From: Stutzerimonas stutzeri
GTDB taxonomy: Bacteria > Pseudomonadota > Gammaproteobacteria > Pseudomonadales > Pseudomonadaceae
Reading direction: 5' to 3'
Length of the DNA: 64,000 nucleotides
Assembly: GCF_002890915.1 (NCBI RefSeq)
Contig: NZ_POUT01000003.1
Span: 248,001 to 312,000, forward strand
Shown here: one piece after another, positions 63,760 to 64,000 of the stretch
How the letters are laid out: every line of letters starts with the position of its first letter
Numbering within the stretch: the stretch's first letter is position 1
Translations under genes and position numbers: made by a program
The notes under the pieces: generated by a model
What the model saw: only the letters and a program-made list of their open reading frames with translations
Database searches by the model: none
Told to the model about the DNA's origin: nothing

Positions 63760-64000
63760 CACCGCAGGACATGCGCCAGCGCAAGATCCGTCTCGGCGAT
63801 CTGCTGGTCCAGGCCGGCCTGATCAGCGAGGCCCAGCTGCAGCAGGCACTGCAAGACCAGAAGCGCACCGGCTCCAAGCTCGGACGCACGGTGCTCGACC
63901 TCGGCTTCATCGACGAAGGGCGACTGCTGCGCGCGCTGTCCGAACAGCTGCAGATTCCCTTCGTCGAACTCAAGCACTACAAGTTCGACAACCAGCTGAC
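63756..64000 (+). CDS. mshE: MSHA pilus extension ATPase MshE, N-terminal part (cut by window edge)
   Basis: 81 codons are present and continue beyond the edge. IRLGDLLVQAGLISEAQLQQ and KLGRTVLDLGFIDEGRLLRA are the two tandem halves of the MshEN motif (RLGxxLVxxG...L), which binds cyclic-di-GMP in MshE-type ATPases. This implies that pilus extension responds to cyclic-di-GMP. The ATPase core is outside the window. Confidence 0.85.
   Translation, partial: MTPQDMRQRKIRLGDLLVQAGLISEAQLQQALQDQKRTGSKLGRTVLDLGFIDEGRLLRALSEQLQIPFVELKHYKFDNQL

Overview
The window looks like a chromosomal segment of a GC-rich gammaproteobacterium of the genus Pseudomonas in the broad sense. The order guaB-guaA, multicopper oxidase, tadA, argF, grxD, and then tRNA-Asn, uvrB, an EmrAB-type pump and gltX resembles blocks I know from Pseudomonas chromosomes. 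The nosA/oprC-type copper receptor and the MSHA pilus cluster would suit the stutzeri/mendocina side of the group; that placement is inference.

Layout. 1-19.6 kb is ordinary chromosome: a partial serine acetyltransferase, a methionine aminotransferase/omega-amidase pair, membrane and secreted proteins, leuA, a DUF2946-oprC copper-uptake pair, a mechanosensitive channel, an M23 peptidase, xseA, guaB and guaA. 19,574-31,984 is a 12.4 kb integrative element in the 3' end of guaA. It is bounded by 15-bp att copies that differ at one base. It carries a tyrosine integrase, two AlpA-like regulators, a primase-helicase, an iteron-like origin, a few head-type phage genes, a terminase large subunit and an unknown membrane protein. 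I see no portal, major capsid, tail or lysis gene, so it reads as a phage satellite or a stripped prophage. 32.0-35.6 kb is a second accessory patch (MocR regulator, cupin, AhpD-like protein, a repeat-broken reductase, unknowns). 35.6-42.4 kb returns to backbone-like genes: DUF1326, DUF2182, multicopper oxidase, tadA, ABC ATPase, argF, grxD, VanZ-like. 42.5-45.6 kb holds a LysR regulator divergent from an OYE-cupin-AhpD operon whose last two genes are close paralogues of the pair at 33.5-34.4 kb. This region ends beside tRNA-Asn, where part of the tRNA is duplicated. 45.9-57 kb is housekeeping: an aminotransferase, uvrB, the EmrAB-type pump, gltX, a duplicated tRNA-Ala/tRNA-Glu block, a thioesterase and dinB. 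57.3 kb to the end is an MSHA-type pilus operon running off the right edge in mshE.

How it fits together. The aminotransferase and omega-amidase overlap and probably act in succession in methionine salvage. DUF2946 and OprC form a copper-import unit. The element genes form tightly overlapping transcription units with their own terminators, and integration placed a new terminator behind guaA while the likely original one now lies just beyond attR. The two cupin-AhpD cassettes sit under different regulators (MocR versus LysR). Several families of short palindromic repeats (REP/BIME and CGTAGGTTGG-ended elements) are scattered between backbone genes; I saw none inside the element.
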